The position numbers and the translations under genes were made by a program. A stretch of 64,000 nucleotides of DNA, from assembly GCF_018691265.1 (NCBI RefSeq), contig NW_024881313.1, forward strand, positions 15,183,518 to 15,247,517, written 5' to 3'. Below are positions 54,901-64,000 of this stretch, piece by piece. How positions within the stretch are numbered: the stretch's first letter is position 1; each line of letters begins with the position of its first letter. The notes below the pieces were generated by a model. That model saw only the letters and a list, made by a program, of their open reading frames with translations. It ran no database searches and was not told the origin of the DNA. The DNA is from Tyto alba. Lineage: Eukaryota > Chordata > Aves > Strigiformes > Tytonidae.

Positions 54901-57900
54901 TTCATAAGGGGTACTATATACTAAAAATTACCAGCAGCAGTAGAAAACATCTGCCCAGATAATTCCTGGAGTTTGTCTGTAGTAAATAAATCACAAGTCA
55001 TCCAATAACACACAAATCTCAATCTAGCAAGGCCAAGTGCCTCACTTACGAAAATCACTCTAACAGAGCCATTTGTGCTACTTGCACCAGTATCACTGAA
55101 ATGGATTGCCATATCTCTTCCCGGGCATTTCTTCCCAGGCATCTTTGATTTTTCATTTTCTCCCACTTCTCCAGCCTTCTGACAATTTCTTTTATTTCCT
55201 ATATTCTACTTTGAGAGAAAGGCAGCCACTTTCCCCTGACACCACTTACTGCCATTACAAATGGAAAGAGGCACATTTTAAATTGCAACCTGGGAAACAT
55301 GCTCTTTCCCCTTTTCTGGCTGCTCTTCTCTTTATTATCTCCCCCTTGCAATCTACCCTAGTGCTATCTGAGGACTCAGAGGACAAACCAGCACGTATAG
55401 GTACCAGATCAGGGCCACAAACCAACTGTCTATATAATTTACACGCAGACATTTTATGACTTGTTAGGTTCTCTCTCATCACATGAGAACTTCGGCTTTT
55501 TTTTAAAGACTTCATCAGCATGAGGAGTATTCACCTAATTTGGATATCTACTATGAATCCACACTGCCGTTATCCAAATTCCCTTTATAAGAAATGTATT
55601 CAACAGTGTCTGTCAAATCTAGACCATGATTTGGTTCACCCCGGAATAGAAACTGTACACACCTAGAATTAGAAAAAACAAATCCTGCTTTGTATCTCCA
55701 ATAAACTACCAGTAGTTGAAGTTAATAATTTGCTTTCAGACTTGGAAGGTGTGGGGTTTTTTTCCTTTTTCTTTATCACCACATTAGACAATTATGAAAC
55801 AACTAAGATTTTCACAAAAAATGCTGGACTAGTCTCCCATGTCCTTCCAGCTGCTAGCCAGGAATGTGTTACTGCTGTGTCATGGATCCCTTACTTACCC
55901 TGCCATCCAGGCAGGTGACTGCAGCAGTTAGGCAGACCTAACACACTCGTTCTCAAACTACGACACATCTACATCTGCAGACGCTTGATAGTGCATCATT
56001 CAGTGATGTCCTCTAGACACTTCCCATACAGTCCTGGTCTGCTGCCCTCCAAGGAGCACAGTCTTTGTCAGACAGATACCCTTAGGATGTATCAAAACAG
56101 CTGGAGCTTCCTCCTCACATCTGTGTCAAATGGCAGCCTTTTTCATACTCTCCCTCTCTGTCTTCCTGAAAAAAATCTCACTTCTGATATGACCCACCCA
56201 CTGGGCACAATCAACTGTTTTAATACTTCATTTCAAAAGGTCACCAAGGTACCGTGAGCCTTTTGGAGGTCAATATCTGTATCACACAGAAAAATGAAAG
56301 CATATACACTTTGAGGAATGCAACTTTTACTTCTAGGAAGACTTCTACGCTTCTGCAGATCAGCTTCAGGTGACTCAGGCAATTTTTCTACTCAAAATCT
56401 ATTTACCAAAAGTAAAGAAGGTCTGTGTATAGGTTGTGTGACCTAACAACAGCTCCCTCCCAACGCTACAATGATCTTTCTGGAATAAGCAAAGTAGCTG
56501 AAAACCTCCAAGTCAATTTCTGTATATTTGATCTGCCTCTAAGAGTGGGTTGATTGCTTTGTTGTTTTTGGAAAACTGAATACTACTGTATTGGATTTGC
56601 ACTCTGACCCCTTCATGAAAAATCACAAAGAGGACTTCATTCAGATGGCTGATAAGTGAGTTTACCTGGAAATTCAGGGCGATTCTGGCTCTGAGTTACA
56701 TGTTCACTAATCACTTACCAATAAGGACAAAGTCACAAACTAGTGAAGCAGCTCAGGTCCATCTTCTGTGAGCTCCCATTCAAAGCCTGTCTTGCATGAG
56801 CAGAGGTTGTAGAAACTCACAACCCACTCAGAACTTGCTTAACTCCCAAGGCAACTCACTCCCTTGAGTTACTCCATACTGAAATTCACTTACAAGACAT
56901 TCCCTTAAGTAGCTCTCATTACCCTCTTTTGCAACAATGGAGACCTGGGTTTTGTTCTCAATCTGATCCATTAAGTGAACATACGGATCTTAACTTCACT
57001 GCCGTGGTGGTATCCCTACATGTGACACGCTGATAATGACGTATTTTTAATGTAAAACACTCTGAATTGAATGAACGAAAGTATTCTATATTAAAATATA
57101 AACACATTAATACACATTGTTATATATTAGATATGTTTAAAATGCATGTTAAAATATATTATGCATTCTATATTAAACAAATTAATATATAACATATTTT
57201 TTAAATACTAAAATAAGTGAAACCCAAAAAGGTTTAAAAACTTTTGAAAAGGTGTTAAAATTGCAAAAGGTCCCAGCCAACATAACCTTAACTGTATCCT
57301 CTCTGAATGATGTCCTTTATGCACACAGCACATTATGGCTGCAAGGTCTGCAGACTGCTCAGAAACAGTCACTGTGTGGACTGCACCACTGAAACTTGTA
57401 CCCTTAGATCAGGATGTACTTCTTCAGTGTCTTCACTCAAATTACTAGTCTTCTTCAAAAACAAATCCCTACCTTGAAAATTTTTGGAAGCTTTCGCTCC
57501 AGCCCACATTTAACTCACTGACTATTTTTGTAATTTAAACTGATAATGATAGTAGAACCCTGGCAAAAATATCCCTTTGCAGAGCACAGCCGTGAAGCAC
57601 CCTTGGTATGCCTGCACTTCTCTTCAGCAAGCCCACCAGCTTGGGTGGCAACAGATGGAAGATCAGGATCATCCACACAATACAATCACAGCGCAACACT
57701 GCATCCTTCCAGTAAGCCCACCCTAATGGAGCCAGATACTGCCCAGGGGTTCCCTGGAGGCGGGTATTTGCACATGGGATAAGATTGTTTTGGGAGGTAT
57801 TTCCCATGTATTTCCCACGTTTAAAACCTCTAAACTCTTTATTTTTTTATTTGCATGTTTGAGAATCACTTTTAATGTTTTCTGAAGAAATAAGACAGCG

Positions 57901-58764
57901 AGCTTAAAAATACTTCTCCATTCACTGAAAAAAGAAGTATATATTCTGTTCACCAGTCCTCCTACAAAAAAGGAAAGAGTTTAACACTATTTAGAAAGAC
58001 AATTTAAGCACATTTTACATTTAGTTCATATGTGGCAAAGGTTTATGTAAATAGAGTAATATGTTATCTATTTTGTGGACTGTTTGCATCTTCATGCCAT
58101 GTGGGGACAGAAAATCAAGATAAAAGTTCTGTGGAACTTCTCCAAAAATAAAAGATACTGGAAGTTATAATTTAAAAAAAAAAAAATGTTGGCTCGATTT
58201 TTAAATAATTTCTTTGAGGTATTACTTTTGTCCTTGGCATTGACTTGTCTATTCATTCTCAGAGAAGTTTATGAAATATTCCCATGCAAATGTATCTGAA
58301 CAACTTTTATAAATTTGTTTTTGGAAAAAAGGACTCTCCATATAAAATTATTTGGGAGTCACACACTGAAGCCTGCAAAATCTTTAACTTCCTTCTTGTT
58401 TCTTCTTGGCCCCTACTTGTTTGTGGAAGTTTGCAAATGCATTTCAGAACCAAATTTGTATGACAGTGAAACACCTAACTTGGAAGAGTATTTATGTGTA
58501 CAGTCCTTTCTGTCAAACACCTTTCCTTCTTGTACTGGGCATATACAAACCCACCAATAAAATAGAATTAGAAGAGAAAGAGTTCTGTGTTATTACCAGG
58601 TAGATTCATTGGCAGACATATGAGAGATTTATTTTGATGGGGAGGTCCTTTACTGGTGTTTGCCAGCAGGCACATCCAGTCCGCTTGGCACCCAGACGTA
58701 GTCCACATCTTACCACCGTTTATGACATATTCATCACCTTTTCTCACAGCTGTCGTCTTGATAT
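38300..58764 (-). CDS. Acyl-CoA dehydrogenase family gene, C-terminal five exons (5' part missing)
   Basis: Exons 58,764-58,597, 52,453-52,280, 46,250-46,089, 45,915-45,765 and 38,390-38,300 join in one frame (746 bases, about 248 codons) ending in TGA. The product is the C-terminal part of an FAD-dependent acyl-CoA dehydrogenase, an enzyme family that introduces the alpha-beta double bond in acyl-CoA. Visible are the middle beta-domain (IKTTAVRKGDEYVINGGKMW...TTSG), the KLGMRSSDTAQIFFEDVKVP block, and the C-terminal helical domain with the FAD-contacting YTRQRKVF segment and QFWGGMGF...RFYRD, which fits the PS00073 pattern. The MCAD-type catalytic Glu position (Y-E-G-T) reads G-G-G-T here; an ERL Glu at the LCAD/IVD position is present instead. 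It may be the gene annotated in birds as 'acyl-CoA dehydrogenase 6-like', but subfamily and substrate are not established. The N-terminal domain and targeting signal lie outside what I could find. Confidence 0.9.
39212..39286. repeat. TAGTATA-rich local tandem repeat
   Basis: Two adjacent copies of an ATTATATAGTAGTATAGYATAGC unit are followed by shorter ATAGTAT units. The block uses almost only A, T and G and is partly self-complementary at its ends. Confidence 0.8.
40291..40310. repeat. (TA)n simple repeat
   Basis: Short TA dinucleotide microsatellite in the last ACAD intron. Confidence 0.8.
43577..43620. repeat. Spaced direct repeat of ATTTACGTATATAAAA
   Basis: The 16-base word ATTTACGTATATAAAA occurs twice about 30 bases apart in an AT-rich intronic stretch. 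No function is apparent. Confidence 0.7.
45765..45915 (-). CDS. ACAD exon: C-terminal helical domain, part 2 (signature 2)
   Basis: It follows a 173-base intron whose 3' end is a 37-base T run and AAG. The donor is GTAAAC, after TTTTACAG. It encodes ALYVEGNDVTKFASMIKLKA, GRLAREVTDSCLQFWGG and MGFTNEVLVSRFY plus two bases of an Arg codon. QFWGGMGF...E....R...D matches ACAD signature 2, with the final Asp supplied by the next exon. Confidence 0.93.
45919..45955 (-). repeat. 37-base homopolymer forming a splice polypyrimidine tract
   Basis: The + strand has 37 consecutive A. On the coding (minus) strand this is T37, directly followed by AAG and the next ACAD exon. The run therefore serves as the polypyrimidine tract of a 173-base intron (46,088-45,916). 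Homopolymers of this length are unstable, so its exact length in the assembly may be unreliable. Confidence 0.9.
46089..46250 (-). CDS. ACAD exon: C-terminal helical domain, part 1
   Basis: Acceptor TTTCTTCAAG, donor GTGAGC, phase 1 at both ends. It encodes VLTPLETIIQETIDYTRQRK, VFDQPVLHNQAVHFRLAELA, TEVELLRSLLYRTV. The RQRKVF segment corresponds to the conserved (K/R)xRxxF region near the FAD. Joined to the preceding exon it preserves the family spacing between ERL and YTRQRKVF exactly. Confidence 0.93.
48364..49030 (+). mobile_element. CR1 LINE 3' portion, interrupted
   Basis: About 670 bases following the avian CR1 3' region in order: GCCAGCAGGTCAAGGGACGT, the CTCTGCTG..AACCCACCTGCAGT block, ATGGAGAGGGTCCAGAGGA, CTGAGAGCTGAGG..TTCAGCCTGGAGAAG, GGGCCACCAG, then GCACAGGGTGCCCAGAGCAG and TTGGACATGATGATCTTTAA near the end. 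It is 5'-truncated and carries several indels, including an internal A-run. It is interrupted at 48,762-48,822 by a second CR1 tail. It lies antisense to the host ACAD gene, within an intron. Confidence 0.9.
48762..48822 (+). mobile_element. Short CR1 tail nested in the older CR1
   Basis: Sixty-one bases matching only the CR1 terminus (GGGGTTGGAAGTAGATCTTT, AAGGTCCC, ATTCTATGATTCT) sit inside the 48,364-49,030 copy between AAGGAAGAA and AAATTCTTT, words that are contiguous in the CR1 consensus. The 5-base word AAGAA flanks both sides, compatible with a target duplication. A template-switch product or local duplication is the alternative. Confidence 0.7.
52280..52453 (-). CDS. ACAD exon: KLGMRSSDT block and ERL glutamate
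   Basis: Acceptor GTCTTCAG, donor GTAAGT, phase 1 at both ends. The encoded segment runs GIQVAKKIDKLGMRSSDTAQ, IFFEDVKVPSKNLIGEEGKG, FTYQMLQFQEERLWGAATG. The KxDKxGxRSSDTxxxxFxDVxVP pattern is a hallmark of acyl-CoA dehydrogenases. The second Glu of EERL aligns by eye with the helix-G catalytic Glu of LCAD and IVD. Confidence 0.92.
52454..58596 (-). other. ACAD intron
   Basis: About 6.1 kb, phase 1. It includes a very AT-rich stretch (57,050-57,215) with short palindromic TATATTAAA-type words. No exon or named repeat was recognised. Confidence 0.8.
57050..57215. repeat. AT-rich low-complexity stretch
   Basis: About 165 bases, mostly A and T, with recurring ATATATTA, TTAAAATATA and ATTAATA words, some in inverted orientation. 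Low-complexity intronic DNA. Confidence 0.7.
58597..58764 (-). CDS. ACAD exon: middle beta-domain
   Basis: It starts after acceptor TTTGAAATAG and ends at donor GTAATA, entering and leaving in phase 1. It encodes IKTTAVRKGDEYVINGGKMW, TTSGCQADWMCLLANTS, and ends KSLICLPMNLP. In this family that segment follows the TEPGxGSD signature, so the missing upstream exon should end with that motif. It is the most 5' exon I could identify. Confidence 0.9.
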
Positions 58765-61016
58765 CTATTTCAAAACATAGGAAATGAAGGGTTATTCTTG
58801 TGAAGGAGGGATAAGCTGGGCCCTGTATGGCTGACAGAGTCACTCTCTTGCTCTCAGACAGACAACTAATATTTGGTTCTCCCTTCATAACCCCCAAGTC
58901 CTCTCACCCTTCCAGGCTGCACAAGGCAGACCCATCTGGACAACTCTTGGAAGGCAAGCCAGGGAAACCTGACCACTCCTCTCATGCTCTTCACCCCAGT
59001 TGATGAAAGCAGAAACTTTCCCTAAGTAAATCTGGCCATCCAAAAACTTGGGCCAGAAATATTTCAGTCCGAAGTGATCTATTACGTGTTTCTGTTACTG
59101 TGCACATTAGTCACTGAGGAGGCCATTAATTGCAGAGTCCTGACTTAAACAAACATAAGCCTCAATATCTGTGCATGCATAAAGATACACATACACGCAC
59201 TTCCTGCATGTTCTTAGTCAGAACGGCATAATAAATCCAAAGCCAGTAAACTTTCCAAAGGCCAAGTTTAAACACTGAGAATGTCTGTACATGAAGGAGT
59301 TCTGAACACCTGCTGTTTATATCCCCTGGCAAAAACCAATCTCATTTTCATCCATGAGTGTTCACATCGTGCTGCAAGCAGTTGTAGCTGCAACAGCCAG
59401 AGTGAATCATTAGTTATTATTTACACTCCAGCAGAATTTCCAAAGGGCTGGCTTCATTCCTCTTCAATTGAACTTCAACTAAAACCCCAACTGAGGAATA
59501 CTCTCCAACAGATATCTAGCTATAAGTAGGTGATGGTATGAGGAGAGAACTCTACCACACACCTAATTAGCACCTGCAAACCTAATGAGACACTATAAAG
59601 TCCCCAAGAGCCCACCTACTGAGGGAGGCAGTAGACTTGGAGGGTAGGAGTTGGACACCGAATGTCAGCTGGTTGTAGCTTCATACACACCCCCCTCAGT
59701 CTGCACATGAAACTTGCTTTCCAAAGACTCTAAACATAAAACAAAGCAAAACCAAGTATCTGATCTTTGTTTACAAGATAAACTGGGGCTGAGGTCAGCA
59801 TGGCTTAAAAGAAGTCTTGTTAATGAAACAACAGCAGAAAAATGATGGGAGAAAATTGTATAAGACATAAAACAAGGGAATATCAGATATAGCTATGGCT
59901 AAAGGAATTTACAAGCAGATAATAATGAACAGCAAGGGAAAGAGATAGTACTAATAAAAACAGTAGCCACATAGCTTATTCGGACTATGCCAAATCTGTC
60001 CAAGGGACTTGATATGAAATCTGTATAAAAATGAAGGCCAACAAACTGAAGAAATCTAAAGTACTGACACTCATAATACATGGACACAGACACTGGACAA
60101 TCATATACATGGAGACTAAATAATAAATGAATGACACACAAGAGCCAGAATAAGAAATATCACACTGAAGTAGTGTGAAAAAGATGGGAGCATACACAGT
60201 GATTTACATCACACATCCCTTTGTTGTGGAACAGCTAGTGAAGAGATTAGATAGAAGTTCCATAGAAGGCCTGCAGACGAACAATAAGCACTGTGATATT
60301 ATCAGAAATGTAAACAGTTCTTGGAAGCATGGCGTCACAGGGGACTAAGCACCCAAATACAGATTAAAAACCAAATGCCTTACTAATAGGAATATTCAAG
60401 TACTCCCAGATGTGATGGTTGACAGTTTGCTTCAAGCACTTGAGAAACGGTTATTTAAAATCAACTTTTGAAGAGTTGATTCTCTTCAATTAGAAGATCA
60501 AGTGAATAAGTTTTATGTTTAAAATACTCTAAAATAGGCTTTGAAAACCTTCTTAATTTACTAGAATCAAATGGACTCAGTCTCAGGGGTATGTCTATGA
60601 AGATACTTTGGAATGTATGATTGTCATTATTCTCCCTGATAGAACATAGCTCAGGAAAAAGGCTACTTTAGTGGGTGCTCCGTAACACATTTTTGGCAGG
60701 TCTACACCACTGTGCCTGTAGTGGCTACAACTCAACAACTTACAGAGCATGCTGTGAAGGTCCCTTACAGGAAAGACCACAAGGCATCATCGGAAGGCAT
60801 ATGATACAGCTAGTGCCATATAAGCAACCAAGGCTGATCACTTCACCATTCAAACCACAACATACTCAAACCTCAAGTTTTCTTCTCCACTATGTTCCTG
60901 AGTCCAACCTTGCATCTAAGTAGATTTGACAAAAGGCAAGGCTGGCTTCAACGTTTAAGGTCATTATTACAATCAAAGATAGGCAGCGCGTATCTTTAAA
61001 GTAAAAAATTAAGAAC

Positions 61017-61077
61017 ACATATCTGGAATTTACACCACCAGCACAGGAAAAAAAAAAAAAAAACAAAACAAAACAAC
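61017..61077. repeat. A-rich (A)n(CAAAA)n tract
   Basis: An interrupted poly-A run followed by CAAAA units at about 61,045-61,075. It may mark a decayed retroelement tail, but no body was identified upstream. Confidence 0.6.
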
Positions 61078-61639
61078 TTGCATGAAATAGTTTCAAGTCT
61101 AACTGAATGAATAATCACTTCAAAAAATGGGAGATGGCCTACAGGAAATGAAGAAGATTAATCATCGAAGTAAGCTACAGTTTGGAGGCCAGAAGTTAAG
61201 AACTGCCACAGGACATACTAAGTTAAATCTTGCAGATGAAAATCAACAAAATTGAAGAAGATTGAGACAGCAATCAAAAATGTTTCAGCCACAGCAATGA
61301 AAAGAGAATGAGAAAAAACATGAGGCATATAGAGGATGCCTCAAAACTAAAGAAATATTTCACATGAGATTACAAAAAGTTTCACAATATAGTTGACAAA
61401 GCAAGACATCCAGAGGAAGGACTGTATAGAAATTAAAATTGGTGAAAACAAAGGTTGTTGGCTTTGACAATCTGCATAGCCTCAGAATACATTTGGAATG
61501 AAAAGAGAATTCAGTTTAGCAGTGGTACCTTACTTAAAACCAACCTGAGCTATTACAAAAACAGATTTTCTAGAGAAAAGCAAAACAGGAAAAATCCTGC
61601 TGGACCCAAGCAAATTAAAATTGATGCTACTAGGTAAAT

Positions 61640-62000
61640 GAGTTTAAATTTTGAAAATATAAGAATTAGAACAAAAGTGGGAATGTGGGTAACGAACTTG
61701 ACAAAGGGGAAATTGCAGCAGGTGGCATTAAAAGAGGAAGTGTTGATGCACAGGGAGAGTACTTTTGGAGCTCCTCCTTGGGTATCAGCCTTTGGACAAA
61801 ACTTATTCAATACTTCCATTAATGACCTTTAAAAGAAGAATAGGAATACACTAATGAAATTTGCTGGTGTCACAAACAAGAGAAACATCACCAACACAGA
61901 CAACTGAGGCATTGCCCAGCAAGAAAGGAATGATCTTGAGTTTTCAAATTCAACATGGCATGTACAAGTACTTAGGCACAAAGTAATAATGATTGCTGTA
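61640..62000 (+). mobile_element. Decayed CR1-like LINE reverse-transcriptase relic
   Basis: In one frame the sequence reads STFGAPPWVSAF, then LFNTSINDL, close to the CR1-clade reverse-transcriptase stretch GVPQGSVLGPLLFNIFINDL. About 20 bases later, in another frame, it reads LMKFAGVT, matching LMKFADDT where the two Asp are catalytic. Frameshifts, stops and the lost Asp pair show a dead, ancient copy. The left and right limits are approximate. Identification rests on the order and spacing of the two motifs. Confidence 0.65.
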
Positions 62001-62228
62001 TCTTACAATGTTTCAGTAGCAAATTGCTAATGAAGATTATCTTCACAGTTAATCACCAGATTCAGAAATGAGCTAACTGTTGTGTAACATTACATACTGG
62101 AAGGTAATATTCCTATTACTTACGATTGGAGAAGTAGTTATGCCATTATAGACAACATGTGCAATTTTTGGTTTTCATGGTCAAAAAAGATGACCTAAAC
62201 CCAGAAAAGCAGAAAGACTAGATTCCAC

Positions 62229-63204
62229 TGCATTGGGTTTGTGTGTGGTGGGGTTTTGGTAGCAGGCTACAGATGTGGCTCCTACAAGAGGCTTCTAGAA
62301 GCTCACCCAGCTCTGAGTCAGACACACCTCTGGCCAAGGTCAAGCCAATTAGCAACAGTGGTGATAGCATATTTATGAAGGGGAACCTGAGAGGAAGAGG
62401 TAGAGTAAAACACCTGTTCAAACACCGAGGTCAGTGGAAGAAAGAAGGAGGAGGAGGGAGGTGTGCCAGAGCAGAGACTCCCCTACAGCCTGTGGTGAGA
62501 GGGCAGGCTGTCCCCCTGCAGCCAATGGAGGTCCATGGTGGAGCAGATGCCCACCTGCAGCCTATGGAGGACCCTATGCTGAAGCAGGGGGATGCACACG
62601 AAGAAGGCCGGGACTCTGAGAGAAGCCACTGCTGGAGCAGTCCATTGCTGGGAGGACCTCAGCCCATGGCAGGGACCCACGCTGGAGTGGTTTGTGAAGA
62701 GCTGCAGCCCATAGGAAGGACTCACGTCAGAGAAGTTTGTGGACTGTCTCCCATGGGAGGGACTCCACGCTGAAGCAGGGGAAGAGTGTGAAGAATCCTC
62801 CCCCTGAGGAGGAAGGAGCAGCAGAAACAACAGGTGATGAACTGACCAGAACCCCCCATTCTACTGTGCCACTGGCAGGGAGGAGATAGAAAAATCGGGA
62901 GCAAAGCTGATCCCAGAAACAAGGGAGGAGTGGGGGGAAGGTGTTTTAAAGATGTGGTTGTACTTCTCACTGTCCTACTTGGACTGGCAAATTAAGTGGT
63001 CGGGGTGTTAATTAAATTTACGTTCTTTTTCTTCCCCTAACAAGTCTGTCTTTTGCCCATGACCATAATGGGTAAGTCATCCCTCCCTGCCATTGTATTG
63101 ATCCTTGATCCTTTTGTTTATTTTCTCCTCCCCATCCCTGAAGAGAACAGAGTGAACCAGTGGCTGAATGGTGCTCATCTGCCCTCTGGGCTTAAACCAG
63201 GACA
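62229..63204 (+). mobile_element. Solo LTR, avian ERVL-like
   Basis: A 976-base element begins TGCATTGGGTTTGTGTG and ends GGCTTAAACCAGGACA, flanked on both sides by CCAC (62,225-62,228 and 63,205-63,208), a probable target-site duplication. The start, the TTTTGGTAGCAGGC segment, the CATATTTATGAAGGGG segment and the terminus agree with my memory of avian ERVL-type LTRs. No second LTR, primer-binding site or gag/pol sequence lies beside it, so it is probably a solo LTR left by recombination. Inside is a degenerate minisatellite (62,518-62,775) and a 176-codon open frame (62,243-62,773) that is not a viral gene. Confidence 0.75.
62518..62775 (+). repeat. Degenerate minisatellite inside the LTR
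   Basis: Five copies of a unit resembling GCAGCCYATGGAGGGACYCAYG start near 62,518, 62,557, 62,659, 62,704 and 62,746. Spacings of 39, 102, 45 and 42 bases are all multiples of three, so one frame repeats LQPM, LQPM, PQPM, LQPI and LSPM. The longest gap could hide a diverged extra copy. Confidence 0.7.
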
Positions 63205-64000
63205 CCACTGAGACAAAATGGGGCAAGATGTCTATGTTGAAGGGGTAAACATGAACAGGGTTACTTGGCGCAGTTGCCTGGAAGACATAACTTGAAGAAA
63301 GAGGAAGTGCCTTCCATGATGTGTTCCTACATATCCCCCCACAGATTATCAGCAAAATATTCTATAAACTGCAGAATAGTAGGTGAGATAGAATGAGATG
63401 AAATCATTAAAACCAACATAGATATACATGCTTTGTGGTACCAAAAATCTTGAAATTAAAGACAGACACTTTCTATACCAAGTGTTCCATACTGCTCTGC
63501 TTCTCAGGTCATCTCTATGCTAGTTTTGTTGTATATGAACAATGCTACATACAATAGACAGCAACTACTATTGAAAGCAGACAGGTACTCCTTCAAATTG
63601 ACTTGAAATTCATAGTAGACTAATATACACAGTCCTTCTGTTCTGTTGAATTCTGTATAAATTAATTCCAGGCACCCTTCACTTCTTATGCAGAGAAACA
63701 CTTATTTTTTTCTTCTGTGTTTGCAACGCCTTCAATAATTTTGGAACTGGCAGAAGAAAATGCCAGAGATACCTTTCTCAGTGTCATTCTTCAGCTTAAA
63801 ATACACCAGCTCACATGGCAGAAGCATGTCCCCAACCTCCACATGTGAACATCTGCTATGCTTTACTACCCCTTCACTTATCTAAGTCAGACAAACATCC
63901 CAGTAGCATGAGAAAACAGAGGAACTATCAAGTGCAGTTTCAGGCAGTTCAGCCTCCTTTAAAACTGGGCCACCTGCAGATGATATGTTCTGCCTCATGC

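Larger units (their letters stand above)
58765..64000. other. Upstream side of the ACAD exons, no exon identified
   Basis: Read on the minus strand for the expected TEPGxGSD exon and for N-terminal ACAD motifs; none was found. The neighbouring introns are about 6 kb, so the missing exons may well lie past 64,000. The stretch holds the LINE relic and solo LTR listed separately. Confidence 0.6.

Noticed and set aside
62243..62773. 176-codon frame considered as a retroviral gag/env remnant
   Set aside because: It lies inside the LTR, repeats with the minisatellite period and has no retroviral protein motif.
63773..63855. Minus-strand stretch bounded by AG and GT, reading ...VEVGDMLLPCELVYFKL...
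   Set aside because: It fits the look of an 83-base exon upstream of the ACAD gene, but the peptide matches no N-terminal ACAD segment and I recognise no other family; short open stretches with AG/GT ends are common.

Overview
This is a piece of vertebrate nuclear genome, most likely from a bird. The evidence is AT-rich DNA with large introns, CR1 retrotransposon 3' ends (two with the characteristic 8-base terminal repeat of the ATTCTATG type), a solo LTR resembling avian ERVL LTRs, and a spliced BET1 gene close to the human protein. I see nothing bacterial, organellar or exogenous. Assignment to a lineage within birds rests only on memory of the LTR and is tentative.

Layout. Bases 1 to about 28,500 hold no gene I can support. 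This is gene-poor DNA with simple repeats, one CR1 tail (15,420-15,562), a diverged 99-base tandem duplication (19,602-19,799), a near-perfect hairpin (17,934-17,965) and an orphan CpG-rich patch (25,931-26,062). A CpG-island promoter at about 28,500-29,130 starts BET1 on the + strand, which has four coding exons between 28,992 and 34,823. BET1 encodes a 115-residue ER-Golgi Qc-SNARE, and its 3' UTR has a good poly(A) signal at 35,881.

The second gene lies tail-to-tail with BET1 on the minus strand. It is an acyl-CoA dehydrogenase of which I could reconstruct the five 3'-terminal coding exons (58,764-58,597; 52,453-52,280; 46,250-46,089; 45,915-45,765; 38,390-38,300). All splice phases agree, every junction has canonical AG/GT borders, and the joined frame matches the family's second signature motif across the last splice junction. 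The amino-terminal part must lie beyond position 64,000 or in exons I could not recognise. The human genes I recall next to BET1 include no acyl-CoA dehydrogenase, so this looks like a sauropsid-retained ACAD, perhaps the one annotated in birds as 'acyl-CoA dehydrogenase 6-like'.

The introns and 5' side of the ACAD gene carry retroelement debris: a CR1 with a second CR1 tail inserted into it (48,364-49,030), a decayed LINE reverse-transcriptase relic (about 61,640-62,000) and a 976-base solo LTR with a 4-base target duplication (62,229-63,204). No tRNA, rRNA, CRISPR array or complete mobile element was seen. The two genes have unrelated roles (vesicle fusion, and probably acyl-CoA oxidation); only their convergent arrangement links them.
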